Below are positions 1 through 10,378 of a DNA stretch of 64,000 nucleotides, piece after piece (the first letter of the stretch is position 1; each line of letters starts with the position of its first letter). The position numbers and the translations under genes were made by a program. A model generated the notes under the pieces. The model had not been told where the DNA came from and did no database searches. It saw nothing but the letters and a program-made list of their open reading frames with translations. The stretch lies in assembly GCA_016758965.1 (NCBI GenBank), contig JAEPRB010000157.1, positions 1-64,000 of the forward strand, written 5' to 3'. Source of the stretch: Circinella minor. Lineage: Eukaryota > Mucoromycota > Mucoromycetes > Mucorales > Lichtheimiaceae.

Positions 1-120
1 TAGTCAATCCAACGAGTTTGTTCCAATTCCACCATTTCTAGGTAACGTTCCACAGAGCGTATCCAACCAATTGCGGCATCCAAATTGCGATCACCATGAT
101 ATGTGTCAGGTTCACGCACA
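1..120 (-). mobile_element. Ty3/gypsy-like gag fragment running off the window edge
   Basis: Read on the minus strand, the first 120 bases are one open frame with no stop. It reads EPDTYHGDRNLDAAIGWIRS and then VERYLEMVELEQTRWID. A 'P-x-x-Y-x-G' start followed by 'W-I-R-S-V-E-R-Y' is the typical beginning of the gag domain of Ty3/gypsy-class retrotransposons (family knowledge). The frame continues beyond base 1, so the element is cut by the window. It starts only a few bases past the LSM1 stop codon on the same strand, and no LTR or gag start codon lies in between, so it is either 5'-truncated or a domesticated exon. I cannot tell which from this window. Confidence 0.5.
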
Positions 121-127
121 CGCGCGC

Positions 128-835
128 TCAATACAAATCATTTTGACTATTATCAACACAAAATCCTTGTTCATGTAATACCCTACTCCGTATTTTTTCT
201 AATCTTTGTTTAGCTTCCATTTCTTCACGTTGTGCCACTAAAACTTCTTCTACTGGAATTTCTCGTAAATTGGTTCGTTCTTCTTTATCCAAATCCTAAT
301 AATATTCCAAAATCAATAAAAAATCAAATATTTTTCCTTCCCTATAATTCTATCATCTCTTCCTATTATAGAATACATACAATTTCACCAAGTAAAACAA
401 CATTTTCACCACGAATTAAGAAAATGCCTCTGGGTATATCACCATAACAGTTACCAACATATATCCTTTCAATTGTATCTTGTAATACTAAGTTTGCTAT
501 ATAAATTTATATATATATATATATAATTTAATATTTTTTTTACATTTCTTTAGATATTAAAATAAAATTAACAATAGCAACATACCAAATTGGTCAAACG
601 ATCGTAATGTACCGATTAGTTTACGTCCATCTCTCAATACTACCATAAGCTTTTCTATGATAAAAAAAAAATAAATAAATAAAAATAAATAACTATTACT
701 TATTCTATTTTTTTTTTCCTTCTTTCTTCTTCCTTCTTCTTCTCTCACTTCCTTTCCATTCGAACAAAACATACTATCAACACTGTCAATTAACCCCGAA
801 GAAGTCGTAAAAAAAGGTCCACTTGTTATTTCCAT
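128..835 (-). CDS. LSM1: U6 snRNA-associated Sm-like protein LSm1
   Basis: LSm1 is the diagnostic subunit of the cytoplasmic LSm1-7 ring that binds deadenylated mRNA with Pat1 and triggers decapping in P-bodies (family knowledge). Four exons are read on the minus strand: 775-835, 586-654, 381-496 and 128-295. They join in frame to a 137-aa protein, the usual size for the family. Sm motif 1 is visible as [20 protein letters not shown] and Sm motif 2 as [14 protein letters not shown]. The acidic/basic C-terminal helix ([19 protein letters not shown]) is the LSm1-specific tail, which separates it from other LSm proteins. The start is the first ATG of the open exon, and all introns have GT-AG ends. 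The stop at 128-130 lies directly beside a gag-like frame. Confidence 0.95.
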
Positions 836-1450
836 TTTGTTTGTAGTAAAATAATGTACAAAAGAAAACCAAAAATAAAATAAAAAAAATAAAAAATACG
901 TATCAAAAAGGACCGTATTATTATGTTTATATATTTATATCAAATAAATGACAATTTTTTTTTTAAAAAAAATAAAAATAAAAGGAAATCTGAATAAATA
1001 AATAAATAAAATATTAGCAATGGGTTCTATTCATGATGGTATAAGGCTATAACAGAATAAAGATAAATAGAATAGACAAAAGAGATTACCACGGCAATGT
1101 TAAAAAAAAAAAAAGAATCCAATTAAAAAGAAGCTTTCTCTTTTGTCGTTTTTTTTTTTTTATTCTTGCGCGTTTGTTGAGTGAGGAGGAGCGAGTTTTC
1201 CCTTTTTAAAAAATTGCGGGCCCTTAAATGAAAAATGATGCAGAAAAGTTATATCAATACATTTCTGTTGAAAGTAATAGTTATTCATTATTTATCTATA
1301 TAATGTATAAATAATATTTTTAAATTGATATAAAACCAAGCAATGAATTATTATGGACTTTTTTTTTTGAAGTAATACTCTACTAGTTACCATGGTAAAT
1401 AACAATATTTTATCACAATATATATATATATATATTACAAGTTGTAATAA
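836..1450. other. Gene-free spacer between LSM1 and the MFS gene
   Basis: AT-rich spacer with long A and T runs and a (AT)n tract near 1421-1435. It must hold the LSM1 promoter and the 3' end of the upstream minus-strand transporter. I see no coding exon in it. Confidence 0.6.
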
Positions 1451-4352
1451 TTATGTATTCATCAATTTTTCTCTAGCTTTTTGCCATTTTGTTCGGTTCT
1501 TTTGAATGTAAATAACAAATGGAGTAGTTATTAACAGTAAACCACCAATAATTGTATGAATAGGTCCATATCCTAATAATTTTTCTAAATCGACAATAGA
1601 TAAACTTCCAAGAGACATTAAAATACATTTAATCGTTTGAATACATGCTGCATTGATGATTATTCCAGGTAAATGAAGATAGTTGGATGTAGTATAATTA
1701 TATATATATATAAAACGAAAAAGTAAAATTACATTAGTAACAAACAAAAAAGAAGTTGTTTACTGGTTGATAATAACAATAATAAAATAGTGTACAATTT
1801 CTAACCTTGAGCTGAGGATCCATGTATCGGAAACGATTGTACAGCATATACATTTATAAAACAATTTGTTATTGTAAGTCCAAATTGGGCTAATATAATA
1901 CATTTAATAAGTATATTAATTTTTTCATATATATATGCATAAATTGAATAACATTATTTTACGTATGACGTTGAAATCATTATATATTACTCTTCTTACT
2001 TGCCACTTTTTATTTTATATAAGATTCCTTTTAAAAGAAAGTAATGGAAAAAAAAAATAAAAAACTTACCAAATATGAGACATACAACCCCTATTGAAAA
2101 ATGACCATTCTTCTCTAGTGACCACCCATAGCCGATAAAAGAGAAGGCCATTGATAAAGCAGCAAAAATTATCCACTGTTGACTTAATCTCATTTCTGGA
2201 AAAATGGAATCAGCATTTAATTTTGCCTTTTCAGTTCGACGGATATAAACACGATCTGACATTGTTCCACCTATCAAAGTTCCAGCTGTAGAGCCTATAA
2301 GACCAGTGAGATACCATAATCCAGTGAATGTTGATGAAAAGTGATATTGACTGTCATACGCCCATGCGAAGGAAACTCCTAGAGCATTATTCGCAAATCC
2401 ACTATACATATATATATAATTTCGTGTTGTATATTTAATGCTTATTGTAAATAATATTTGTTATAAAGGTGGTGAAAGAGGGTGGGGGGAGGAGAGAAAA
2501 ATAAATCAACATATCTTACAAGACTTACGTGCAACCTAGATATAAACAACATAGCAACATGTTGGGAAATTTTAAGAGTCTTAATGAAGCAAATGGATTC
2601 ATTTTATTTGCTTTTTTTATCCATAACGATATCGTCTTGTTTTTATTGATACTTTTTTCTTTGGTTGATGAAATGCTTATTGAATCATTTTGTTGTTGTT
2701 TTCGCCATTGTACTGTTTGTACATTCGTTTCAGGAAGTAATGGTATTGCGATTATCCATAATAATCCATAGGCTATAACAAATGACCAAAGGATACTACG
2801 CCATCCAAGATATTGTGTTAAAATACCACCTAGAAAAGGTCTATCCATATTTATCAATACAATGATTTGTTATTAATAGTTATATTTGTGGAGGAGGGTT
2901 TCTAAATTGTGGGTAAAGAATGATTGATACGTATGTGACAGAAAAGAATATTTTTATCATCTATCTTTTTGTAATTAACAAAATGATATGATAGACATTC
3001 AATAATACATACGAACTACTTATAGAATATAAAGAAACAGTTGAATACCATGACAATGCTTTTCCTTTCTCATGATCTTGAAATACATCATTAATCATTC
3101 CAGCACCTAATGCATTACTCTACGTAAACATTTTTTTTTATCCATTAAGTTTAAAAGTTACTTTATTTAATCATTATTGTATTATATATATAGCTTGATT
3201 TTTTTTTAATCGATTGGATAAATAATGATTATACTACTTACAGCAGCAGCACCAATGGAACTTGTGACTCGAAAACCAATTAACATTCCCGCGTTTATAG
3301 ATAATGCAGAACCAACATTTCCAAGAACTGAAAAAATATTAGATATAATAAAAACCGTTCTACGTCCTGTAATATGATAATGATGATAGTGATAATTGTT
3401 TAAAAGAAATATCAGCATTACGTAGTAAAATTTAAGACGATATGACCTTTCAGAATATATATACGTAGTTGTTCAATTTTTTTTACCATAACTATCCGCA
3501 TAGGTAGCCCAAACCGAGGACTATATAATATATACATATATAGTAAGTATTATATAGTTAGTATGAAAAAACACACACTCTGAAACAAGCACTTTAATAA
3601 AATATATATAACTACATACCAATAATCCAACCATAAGCGCATGAACTGCCACTAAAAATAAAAATAAAAAAATGTATTTATCATAAAAAAATCCTTTTTA
3701 ATACGTACGTAACAACAGAAAATGATATATACAGTAGCAATTTTATATTTTTTTACCTGTAATATTTGTAATTGTTTCAGAGGTATTTAACTCTATTTGA
3801 ATAATTGGTAATGCAGGTAACTATTATTATGATTATTATAAAAAAAATAATATTAATGCACATTTTTTTATAAACTGTTAAAGAAAGTAAATAATAAATC
3901 ATAATAATACGTAACGAATAATTATTATTATTTGTCCTTCTTGATTATAGGTTATTATATACATACAAGTCCCTGTGTAGTTGCTTGATTTCTATTTTCC
4001 CAATAAATAATTACATAATAGTTATTTTTAAGATATCAGACATCTTTTTTTTTTTTTTTTTTTTGCCTTACATTATTTGAGATATAGCTGCAATTGCAAA
4101 AACTAAAGATTTTTCTTTTCGTGTAAACTCTTCTTTACTACTATGACTTGGTGGTGAAAATAATGGTATCAACTTTGTGGTAATAAAATTTTGATTATTG
4201 TTATTATTACTGATATTACTGGGAGAAGGAAGATAGACAGAAGATTCATTATTCAATGTTTCTACTTCTGCTACTACTAAATCAGGTGTATGATGTTGTT
4301 GTATAACACAATCATTCTTTTCTTCTAATTTTTTATTTGAATTAAATATCAT
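1451..4352 (-). CDS. MFS drug:H+ antiporter-like transporter (DHA1/QDR type)
   Basis: Twelve-helix major facilitator likely to export drugs or small metabolites by proton antiport across the plasma membrane (inference from family). Eleven exons join in frame: 4072-4352, 3967-3991, 3757-3820, 3620-3651, 3487-3520, 3242-3366, 3013-3119, 2529-2840, 2070-2401, 1806-1889 and 1451-1647. The product is 530 aa. An acidic Asn-rich cytosolic N-terminus precedes helix 1. The loop 2-3 motif reads ADSYGRRTVF, and helix 5 carries PFLGGILTQYLGWRS, the antiporter 'motif C' region. Three exons are only 25, 32 and 34 nt. The donor of intron 10 (GTTAGA) is weak, and the last acceptor was chosen because it is the only AG that keeps the frame. 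The substrate cannot be read from sequence. Confidence 0.85.
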
Positions 4353-5043
4353 GACTACTTTTGTGATTTGTGAAATTTTATGAGCATATATAATATATAT
4401 TCGAACAGAGGGAAAAAAAAAGAAAAGAAAGATAAAAAGAAAAGAGATCTATCCTATTTACATAATATTTTAGCGTATATTATGTATTGCATATACAAAT
4501 TTCGATTTTAAAAAAAACTACAGTATAGTTTTATCAACTTATACAGTAAGGGGGGAGGAAGACAATAGGATCATAACTGTACAATGCATGTTAAGTTCAT
4601 GCACAATAGGTGTATTTAGGATCACATTGCAAATAAATCATTCTGAGAAAAGATGAATAAGCTTTTAATGTTCAAAGATATTTCATGATAACAGCAAAGC
4701 CCTCCCCCTTCCCTTATTCAATACTTATGGAATGTATGTTTTGCTGTTGAAACGATTTGATAATTTGTCAAAGGTTAAAGATTTAAAGGGACGAGGGGGT
4801 TTATTGTGTTATATAGCTGTATATAATTACATACTACAGCAATATAAAATGTAGCTTGAAACATTTTATATAAACACAAAACACTCAAATTTACTTAAAT
4901 TTATCTTCAGCTGCTACAAACCATCTCTTGTAGTATATATAGAAACACATATCTTGTATCCATCATACAAACTTCTCATATTTCAAAATAAGTTATATTT
5001 TATATTTTTATATTAATTAAATATCATCTGTATTATATTTAAT

Positions 5044-5160
5044 TTAATTTCTTTGCTTTTCTCTGGTCATGTTATCAATAGGGTTGAAATCAATTTCTAA
5101 CAGATCAGAGCAAAACTTGCATTCATACGTATTGTATTCGCATTTAGTTTTATTACATTT
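5044..5160 (-). CDS. Possible terminal exon of an unknown Cys-rich protein
   Basis: A 38-codon frame starts right after a T-rich tract ending in the acceptor GTTAG (5165-5161) and runs to a TAA at 5044-5046. It reads KCNKTKCEYNTYECKFCSDL and continues acidic. The spacing C-x4-C-x6-C-x2-C looks like a small zinc-binding knuckle. No start codon or convincing upstream exon was found. It could be the tail of an unseen multi-exon gene, a relic, or chance. Confidence 0.25.
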   Translation of the reverse strand, partial: KCNKTKCEYNTYECKFCSDLLEIDFNPIDNMTREKQRN

Positions 5161-5425
5161 CTAACAACATCAAAAAAAAAAAAAAAAAGTAGCAAAATGT
5201 TCACACATAAAATAATAATAAAAAAGGTAGAAAAATGTACTGTATTATCAATATGTAGTATATAAAAGATTTGACATACTTTGGAGTGATCATCACTTCA
5301 AAAATTCACTTATCAAAACACGGTTAGTCAGTACAGTGATTTTTCCTCTTTACACAAATCAATTTACTATTTACGTACAATCAACATTCAAACTAAATTG
5401 ATTATCCTTCAGAAGGTGACACGTA

Positions 5426-5454
5426 TAATATATATATATATATATATATATATT
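5426..5454. repeat. (AT)n microsatellite
   Basis: A near-perfect TA dinucleotide tract directly visible in the sequence. Similar shorter tracts occur at about 10520-10537, 16682-16703 and 19577-19599. Confidence 0.9.
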
Positions 5455-6038
5455 TAGATTTTAATTGACATGGATAAAAATATCATATTTGATAATTAGT
5501 ATTGTAATGATTACATTGTTTTGTGATGCCATTCTGATAAACCATTTTCTAATAAAGCTTTTGACAACATAATTCATTTTCGAAAAGTCAAGGTTATGTC
5601 TTGGATTAATTTGACATTGTTGTATATAATGTGAGTTCAAAGACTTTTCGGTTGCAAGAGAATGAATACACCACTACTTATTTCTTAATAAAACAGAGAC
5701 ATCCTATAATTACAATAGCAGAAAGATTTATAAGAAGGTAAAAATAAATTTAATAGAAAAGCAACAATGGAATCATTACAATATTTTTATATTCCTTTAA
5801 CCAATTTGATATTCCCTCATTATTTTAAATATATCAAAAGTAAATTCTTTGTTTTGACAATAATTATATACGCACAGTAAGGTGAAATATATATATCATT
5901 ACTAACAAGACGTCATGTGTAATATTGATTGAAATCAATCAGTTCCATGATTCCAGATTATTATTATTTTCTAATTAAGTTAGGTACTACTCCAGTAATA
6001 TATGAAAAAGGATGAAAAGATTAAAAAAAAAAAAAAGG

Positions 6039-6255
6039 ACAAATAGATTGGTCGTTCACGGCGATAGATATTCATCGCTTTGTAACAAACTATTTGAAGA
6101 AGATATTCCCAATAAAAACTACGGCCCATGCTTTAAATCAGACATTTATTATTCTAGATAATTACTTTTTATCCGAAATCTTGGTACGTACAAATAACAA
6201 AACAGTTATTGCTTTTATTTTATAGCCCGAATTATCCTTTTGTCGGCCACGATGA
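6039..6255 (+). CDS. Possible coding island with one intron, function unknown
   Basis: From about 6039 a frame reads QIDWSFTAIDIHRFVTNYLK and then KIFPIKTTAHALNQTFIILD, up to a GTACGT donor at 6184. A TTTTATAG acceptor at 6225 continues in phase to a TGA at 6253-6255. The residue composition looks like real protein, unlike the surrounding AT noise. However, the +2 frame over the same bases is also open, no start is visible and I recognise no family. It may be the remains of a gene. Confidence 0.2.
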
Positions 6256-8304
6256 ATCATGTCATTGGATTAAAATTGTATTGTAAAATTTCATGCATAT
6301 TATAATTTACACAGTTAAAAAGAGTTGAATGCTACACAAAAAGTCAAATTTTTTATGGATTACACAAAAAGAAGAAGAAAAAAGAATATATGATTTTTTT
6401 TATATCCGATTTTTAAGCTATTAGATGTTAACAACCTCATCATAAAATCCAACTAGCCGTTTTTTTTTTTTTATTATTATTTCCTTGCAAAGACATTTTT
6501 ACCATTATAATAAATTAGATTTATCAATTGTTTCAACATGTGATTTAAAATAACACAAGTCTATAATTGTGCCTTGACGTTTTTTTCTTTAGAATAATTA
6601 GTTCAAACAGTCTAAACCAAAAGAAAAAAAAATGTTACTATGCATCCAAGTTTTAAACCTTTTTTGTGTGTATGGATCTTATGCTTCTCTCTTCCCTTTC
6701 ATGAGCAGATTAGACATATTATCATATCGATTCTTTTAGCGCTATAACTATTTGTCATTTTTCTCTTTTATCATGTACAAAAAAAAAAAAAAGATATCCG
6801 GTATATAATAAGAATAAAAAAAAATATATACTGATATATAGATAGAACCAATGATAAAGCATAACTGTATATGAAAAACCCCAACGACGAAAAAGAATTA
6901 AATATAGATTATGCATAAGAAATAAGAATTTTTGTGTTGCTTGAAATTTTGCAGCACAAGAAAAAGTTGTTGCGGAGTCCTTGTCGTTATACAGCCTTGG
7001 CATCGTCATGACAAATCTCTCGTATTATATAGTTGTATTTTAATACGTGTATCTTTTTTTTTTGGGGGGGGGAAGGTTGGGGCTAGGAAAGAATTAGAAG
7101 AGGAGATATGATTACGTATCTACAGATAGATTTCTCCGTTATTTTTTTTTTTACCGTCATGAGTTATATAGTACTAGAGTGTTGGTCATATTTTATACGC
7201 GTTTTGAGAAAAGTACATAATAAATAAATGACAAAGAGTAATCATTCACAATAGCGTGTTTCTTTTAATAATAAAAAAAACTAGATTAATATAAAATGCT
7301 AATACGTAAACCTAAGAACCACAACCATAAAATGCTATTTTTTTTTTTTTTTTTTTTTTGCTATGCTAAACTATGTTTTTAATGTAACTTTTTTTATTTA
7401 AAAAAAGATAATCTTAACAGTACATTAACCTTACTACTCTCAATATGAAGACAAAAAAAAGTGTGAGTGATGTACGCGTTACTGAATAAACAAGATATAG
7501 TAATAATCGGATTATCTTGATTTCTTAATGCAACTTTTTATTACTTCTTTTAAATAAACTTTAATTTTTTTCAACAATATTAAAGCTTAGTATAATGTTT
7601 TTTTTTTTTTTTGCCAACATGATAATGAAGTTGAATGTTTATTTTATTTTATATTGTAATAAAATGACCCAACACGTATTGCCAAGTGACTAAACAGAAG
7701 CGTTTTATTTATTATTCATTTCAAAGCAAATTCTAAAAGTGGAGATACGTTTCTGTGGTTTTATTTTGTAAGGTCTCTAAACCAAGCAGAAATGTAGTAC
7801 ATAAATTTTCCATAGTACTTCTTTTTTTGAAAAAAAACTTGAGTATTTTAGGTATAGTGCGGTTATATATTTGACAAATACGTCTAAATAAAATAGGAAG
7901 CATTATAATTTTAACGATATATAAGATGAAGAAAAAATTTACGTCACATTCAACAAATAACCAATTCATCACTATTTTTATTAACGGGTTGGCTTATTTG
8001 GGATGCCGTTGAATTAAGATCAGCTGATGAGTTCAGTTGTGTGAAGTGCTAAAACGCCTCTTCAGCCACACAACATAATTTAATTCTATTATGTGTTTGT
8101 CTTTTTTTTTTTTTTTTTTTCTTTCTCTCTCTCCCTTGTTTTTTCTCTTGCTCTGTTTTCTTTCCAGTATAATATGATATTATTAGGCTAATTCATATGA
8201 TCTTACACTAATAATATGATCATAATATAAATATAAATATTTTATCTTTGGTAATAAGGCTAAAATTAATACCTTATAATATTTTAAGTAGAAGGGCGCG
8301 CGCG

Positions 8305-8332
8305 TTTTTTTTTTTTTTTTTTTTTTTTTTTT
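8305..8332. repeat. 28-base poly(T) run after a GC-alternating tract
   Basis: An alternating GC stretch (8297-8304) is followed at once by 28 consecutive T. This is a nucleosome-depleting or replication-slippage prone sequence, and its exact length may be a sequencing estimate. Confidence 0.85.
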
Positions 8333-9525
8333 AGTATTATATTATAACTGCGAGAAGGAAGATCATCCCGCTTGCTGCATATATTACTTACAAGATTGAT
8401 GTACAGTCGGAGGTTATATTATCTGATTTTAGAGCATGTGTGTGCTACTATCCATGCAATAAGTCCAAAAATCACTAAACTCGGCTTGGCGTAAAAAAAA
8501 AAAAAAGACTCACGAGAAAAATAAAGTTTTGGGTTATTATTTGACACTTTTCCATAATGTGAGTCTCGGTAAATCGGGAACGAAAGGGAGAAAACCGAAC
8601 AAACGAATTTTTTTTTTTTAGCATCCTTTAATCCTTATTGACATTAGAAGAAAAAAAAAATTTAATATTTTATAGGAAAATCACACAGTAAAATAATAAA
8701 AAAAGTTAAAGCGGGAAACGCGTTGCATATTTTTAAATTATATGCATCAGAATAGGTTGGTTGTGTGTGGTTTAAATAATAATAGCACAGCTTATAAGAG
8801 TGGGGTTTATAATGCACGTGTGACATAATAAGCGGCCAGACCATTGATGTGTGTTACCTTAACCAATTTGCGATATTAGCATTATAACGCGAAAAAAAAA
8901 AAAAAAAAAGGTCTCCCTTTTAGAAACATAAAGCCGAGAACATATTTTATATTTTTCTATTATTATTATTAATTATTATTATTTTTATAAAAAATCAAAA
9001 AAAAAAAAAAAAAAGAAAAAAATAATAATAGCAGTAATGAGAGTAAACTGTCTGTGTGTTTTATAAAGTAAAAAATAAAATAAAAATTGAGTGTGCGTTA
9101 TGATAGTATTAAATTTAACTGTTTCGATAGCCGATCATCAGTTATTATTTATTATAATAATGACTTGTGTGAATAAGAAGTATATGGAAAGTGAAAGAAT
9201 TGATCATCATTCCTGCATGGAAATAAGAACGCAAAGGCGGGCCTGCCATCCCGAAAACCTGCTACTTGTCCTTATCCGTTCGCTCCGCCGAATTATTGAT
9301 GGTTTAAGGTTCCGATTGCATATTCTTATAGCCAAGCAAAATACTACTATTAGGGTGAATAAAGAGAGGATGAGCTCTTTTTTTTTTTTTTTTTTTCTCA
9401 TCAAGCCTTGTTTATGAAACGGATCGGGTATCTCAATAGGATTTGGGGGGGGGGAGGGAAGTAATAGGACTGCTTAAAGTTTAAATAATATAAGCAACGC
9501 GTAATAACCATCTTGTTTCGATGTG

Positions 9526-9535
9526 TATATAAATA
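9526..9535 (+). promoter_or_regulatory. TATA box of the C2-domain gene
   Basis: TATATAAATA lies 59 bases before the ATG at 9594. It is followed by a pyrimidine-rich stretch, a layout typical of a strongly expressed fungal gene. Confidence 0.55.
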
Positions 9536-9593
9536 CCTTCAAATCTTGCAAAAAGTTGAACACCCATCTTTTCTTTTCTGTATATTATCAAAA

Positions 9594-10298
9594 ATGCTTG
9601 GCCCCGCTACTGTTATCAACGTTACTTTCCACTCTGCTACCAACTTGAAGGACGTCGACATTGGTCGTAACGATCCCTACATCAAGTTCACCACCAACAT
9701 CGAAAACAGTGACTCTTTCCAAGAAACCACTGTCAAGGAAGATGCTGGTGCCAACGCCACCTTTGAAGAATCCTTCACTATCCAAATCAATGAAGAAACC
9801 ACTGACTTGTACGTCGAAGTCATGGACCACGAAAAGGGTGTTGACCAAATCATCGGTTTCGCTGCCATTCCTCTTGTTCAAGTAAACAACGGTGGTCTTA
9901 ACGGTCTCTTCGATATCTATACCATCAAGGGTGATCCCGCTGGTCTCCTTAACATCACCCTCGGTGAACCCGAAGATAACTCTGCCCGCCCTGGCAAGTC
10001 CTACATCAACGATGATGTAAGTTATTCATATTTCTTTATTATTATTTAATTTTATTATATGGGTTTTATATTTGGGACACTATATTTTCTAGTGTGTGTG
10101 TCTAAGTGTAGATTATATACTTATTTTTTTGATTTTATTTATTATTAGCATTTGGAACGTGCCAAGGGTCTCAAGCACAAGGCCCTCGCTGGTGACATTG
10201 GTGAAGTTGCCATTGGTGCTGGTTTGGCTTTAGGTGCCGGTTTCCTCGGAAAGAAGTTGTTCGAAGAATACAAGGCTCGCCAATCTGAAGATGCTTAA
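9594..10298 (+). CDS. Small C2-domain protein, apparently highly expressed
   Basis: Two exons (9594-10016 and 10149-10298) give a 190-aa protein. Residues about 5-120 form a single C2 domain, a calcium/phospholipid-binding fold. The loop DIGRNDPYIKF matches the 'D-x-x-G-x-x-DPY-x-x' loop 1, and EVMDHEKGVDQIIGFA is the loop 3 region. The C-terminal exon has a Gly/Ala-rich hydrophobic helix (AIGAGLALGAGFLGKKLF) that may touch membranes. Codon use is strikingly C-ending (AAC, ATC, GTC, CTC, AAG), unlike the AT-ending genes around it, as for abundant proteins. A canonical TATA box lies upstream and AATAAA downstream. Similar single-C2 proteins in fungi are poorly characterised, so its exact role is unknown. 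Confidence 0.85.
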
Positions 10299-10372
10299 AC
10301 AAACTGTATTATTTTATCCCCTGTTTAATTTCTTATATCATTTTTTTTTAACTATTTGTACATAGTTGTTTT

Positions 10373-10378
10373 AATAAA
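10373..10378 (+). terminator. AATAAA poly(A) signal of the C2 gene
   Basis: AATAAA occurs 75 bases after the stop codon, followed by an A-run and a T-rich region. Confidence 0.5.

Larger units (their letters stand above)
4353..9525. other. Long gene-poor stretch upstream of the MFS gene
   Basis: About 5 kb with no complete gene. It has (AT)n at 5426-5454 and many poly(T) runs, the longest being 28 T at 8305-8332 right after an alternating GC tract. A patch of clearly higher GC lies near 9215-9320. Short coding-like islands at 5044-5160 and 6039-6255 are listed separately. A weak imperfect hairpin near 8034-8075 was not called. The last few hundred bases probably hold the promoter of the C2 gene. 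Confidence 0.6.

Noticed and set aside
6755..7009. 84-codon minus-strand frame with a hydrophobic end
   Set aside because: The end is translated A/T tracts, there are no conserved motifs, and no supporting splice sites were found.
8034..8075. Hairpin GTTGTGTG...CACACAAC
   Set aside because: Only eight pairs plus an imperfect inner stem; no snoRNA or tRNA features.
9091..9417. 108-codon plus-strand frame before the C2 gene
   Set aside because: No domain, low-complexity T-tract end and a competing minus frame. It most likely belongs to a GC-richer promoter region.
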